From positions 48,463 through 112,462 of the forward strand of contig JANXAL010000112.1 of assembly GCA_025062325.1 (NCBI GenBank): a DNA stretch of 64,000 nt. Direction: 5' to 3'. Below the pieces are notes generated by a model, which searched no databases, was not told where the DNA came from, and saw only the letters and a program-made list of their open reading frames with translations. This document shows, in pieces, positions 62,953-64,000 of the stretch. Origin of the DNA: Roseiflexus sp. Lineage in GTDB: Bacteria > Chloroflexota > Chloroflexia > Chloroflexales > Roseiflexaceae. Positions within the stretch are counted from its first letter, which is position 1. The number at the start of each line of letters is the position of its first letter. Made by a program: the position numbers and the translations under genes.

Positions 62953-63185
62953 GGGTTGGCGCGTTCAACGTTCAACTTTCAACGCTCAACGCGCCGCCTT
63001 CACATCTTCCACCTGCAACCTGCTCACCCTCTTCACCCTCTCGCCTCTTGCCCCTTGCCTCTCACTTCTTACCTCTTACCTCTCGGCTCTCATCTCTCAC
63101 CTCGCGCCCCTCGCACCTTGCCTCTTGCCTTGCGCTCCTCCCCCTTACAACCTGCATTCAGCGTTTCTGCCTGCGACCTGCAACC
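62936..63185. repeat. Repeat island with right inverted-repeat arm downstream of the glycosyltransferase
   Basis: The island opens with GGGGTTAGGAGTTAGG units that include the glycosyltransferase stop. The right arm of the inverted repeat follows (62948-63045), about 93% identical to the reverse complement of 61590-61687. CCTCTTGCCCCTTGCC-like pyrimidine words continue to about 63145. Confidence 0.85.
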
Positions 63186-63368
63186 CTCCCATTCCGAACT
63201 ATTTCGACCTTATTATCGATTTGACTCTATGTCGATCAATCAAGTACCCTGACATCGCCATATACTGGTAGTGGCGATCGTCAGGTTGAGATGGTGCAGG
63301 ATTGAGACGGTGCAGAGTTGGGAGGTGCAGTGTACCGTCTCTTCTGACTGACCTGACTGGGATGGGAA

Positions 63369-64000
63369 ATGGGTGAGCACAGTTTCCATGGCGGATCGAC
63401 AATAAACCGGCGTGATGCGGCTGCGAGGCTGACGTCCGCCATTCCCACTGATGATCCGCAGGCGGCGCTGGCGTTCTGCCGCCGTCTGGCGGGGTTGATC
63501 GCCGATCATTCCAACAACGGCGTTGTCACGATCCCGAGGCCGCGCCCGCACCTCTCGGTAGTTATGCCGGTCTTCAATGAGCGCGAGAACCTGCCAGCGC
63601 TCTACGAGCGCCTGACTCGCGTGCTGGAGGCTGAAGGGCAGTCGTATGAGCTGGTGTTTGTCGATGATGGGAGTCGGGACGGCAGCCGGGATATTCTGCT
63701 GGCGCTGGCTGCGAGCGATCCGCGGGTCGTGGTTGTTGAGCTTGCGCGCAACTTTGGGCACCAGATTGCGATCAGCGCCGGGCTGGATCACGCACGCGGC
63801 GACGGCGTGATCGTCATGGACTCCGATCTTCAGGATCCGCCAGAGGTGTTGCCGCAGTTCATTGCGCGCTGGCGCGAAGGATATGATGTGGTGTATGCAG
63901 TGCGCGCGAATCGGAAAGAGAACGTGCTGCTGCGCATGGCATATGCGCTGTTCTACCGTATGCTGCGACGGATCGCCAATATCGACATTCCACTCGACGC
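63369..64000 (+). CDS. Glycosyltransferase family 2 (polyprenyl-phosphate glycosyltransferase type), 3' truncated
   Basis: The open frame starts at ATG 63369 (after GGGATGGGAA) and runs off the window end. After a 60-residue N-terminal extension, the GT-A domain begins with LSVVMPVFNERENLPALYERL. VFVDDGSRDGSRDILL and ARNFGHQIAISAGLDHARGDGVIVMDSDLQDPPEVLPQFI (DxD-type metal site) follow. This layout matches DPM1/ArnC/GtrB-like enzymes that load a sugar onto undecaprenyl phosphate. Those usually have two C-terminal membrane helices, which lie beyond the window. It and the family 4 enzyme suggest a surface-glycan locus continuing to the right. Confidence 0.85.
   Translation, partial: MGEHSFHGGSTINRRDAAARLTSAIPTDDPQAALAFCRRLAGLIADHSNNGVVTIPRPRPHLSVVMPVFNERENLPALYERLTRVLEAEGQSYELVFVDDGSRDGSRDILLALAASDPRVVVVELARNFGHQIAISAGLDHARGDGVIVMDSDLQDPPEVLPQFIARWREGYDVVYAVRANRKENVLLRMAYALFYRMLRRIANIDIPLD

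Overview
The window is GC-rich bacterial DNA with tightly packed genes, many GTG/TTG starts and overlapping stop/start codons. Gene content points to a filamentous Chloroflexota bacterium of the Roseiflexus type. The reasons are a division/cell-wall cluster without outer-membrane genes, many multi-GAF signalling proteins, a V4R (4-vinyl-reductase) domain protein and CCG-type Fe-S proteins. This assignment is inference from gene content; no 16S rRNA gene or other marker is present. I saw no tRNA, rRNA, CRISPR array or transposase.

Layout. 1-17.8 kb is one plus-strand dcw (division and cell wall) cluster in the order ftsI-like PBP (5' truncated), murF, mraY, murD, rhomboid protease, ftsW, murG, a membrane protein, murC, a TPR protein, murB, ddl, ftsQ, ftsA, ftsZ. 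It carries the cytoplasmic steps from UDP-MurNAc to lipid II, plus the Z-ring and septal machinery. murE is not among them. map lies convergent to ftsZ. 18.8-33.2 kb is a mosaic of single genes and short operons: MFS exporter, SpoIIM-like protein, mannose-6-phosphate isomerase, an orphan DNA methyltransferase, acetylpolyamine deacetylase with thymidine kinase, GlsB-type membrane protein, rarA, FAD oxidoreductase, a decayed plsY, a second DNA methyltransferase, and an ECF sigma factor. 33.3-39.2 kb holds pcm-M50 protease-tpiA, a CheY-like regulator and lon. 39.3-50.3 kb holds a frameshifted Uma2 gene, lutA-lutB-GH57, a membrane-bound Hdr-type Fe-S oxidoreductase, a methyltransferase, a newly recognised 32-residue membrane protein with its own promoter and terminator, and a zinc alcohol dehydrogenase.

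50.5-61.3 kb is a minus-strand signalling block. It consists of a V4R protein, a left-handed beta-helix protein, a response regulator with a degenerate GGDEF domain, a soluble histidine kinase of about 2,163 residues with nine or ten GAF domains, and an alpha/beta hydrolase whose catalytic serine position is glycine. The window ends with a family 4 glycosyltransferase flanked by 98-bp inverted repeats and the start of a family 2 glycosyltransferase.

The most unusual non-coding signal is a family of simple-sequence islands. They begin exactly at, or supply, the stop codon of several unrelated genes (manA, tpiA, the Hdr-type gene, the alpha/beta hydrolase, lutA and the family 4 glycosyltransferase). 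On the coding strand they always read purine- or G-rich. Together with the 32-residue gene and the kinase operon, these are the observations most worth following up.
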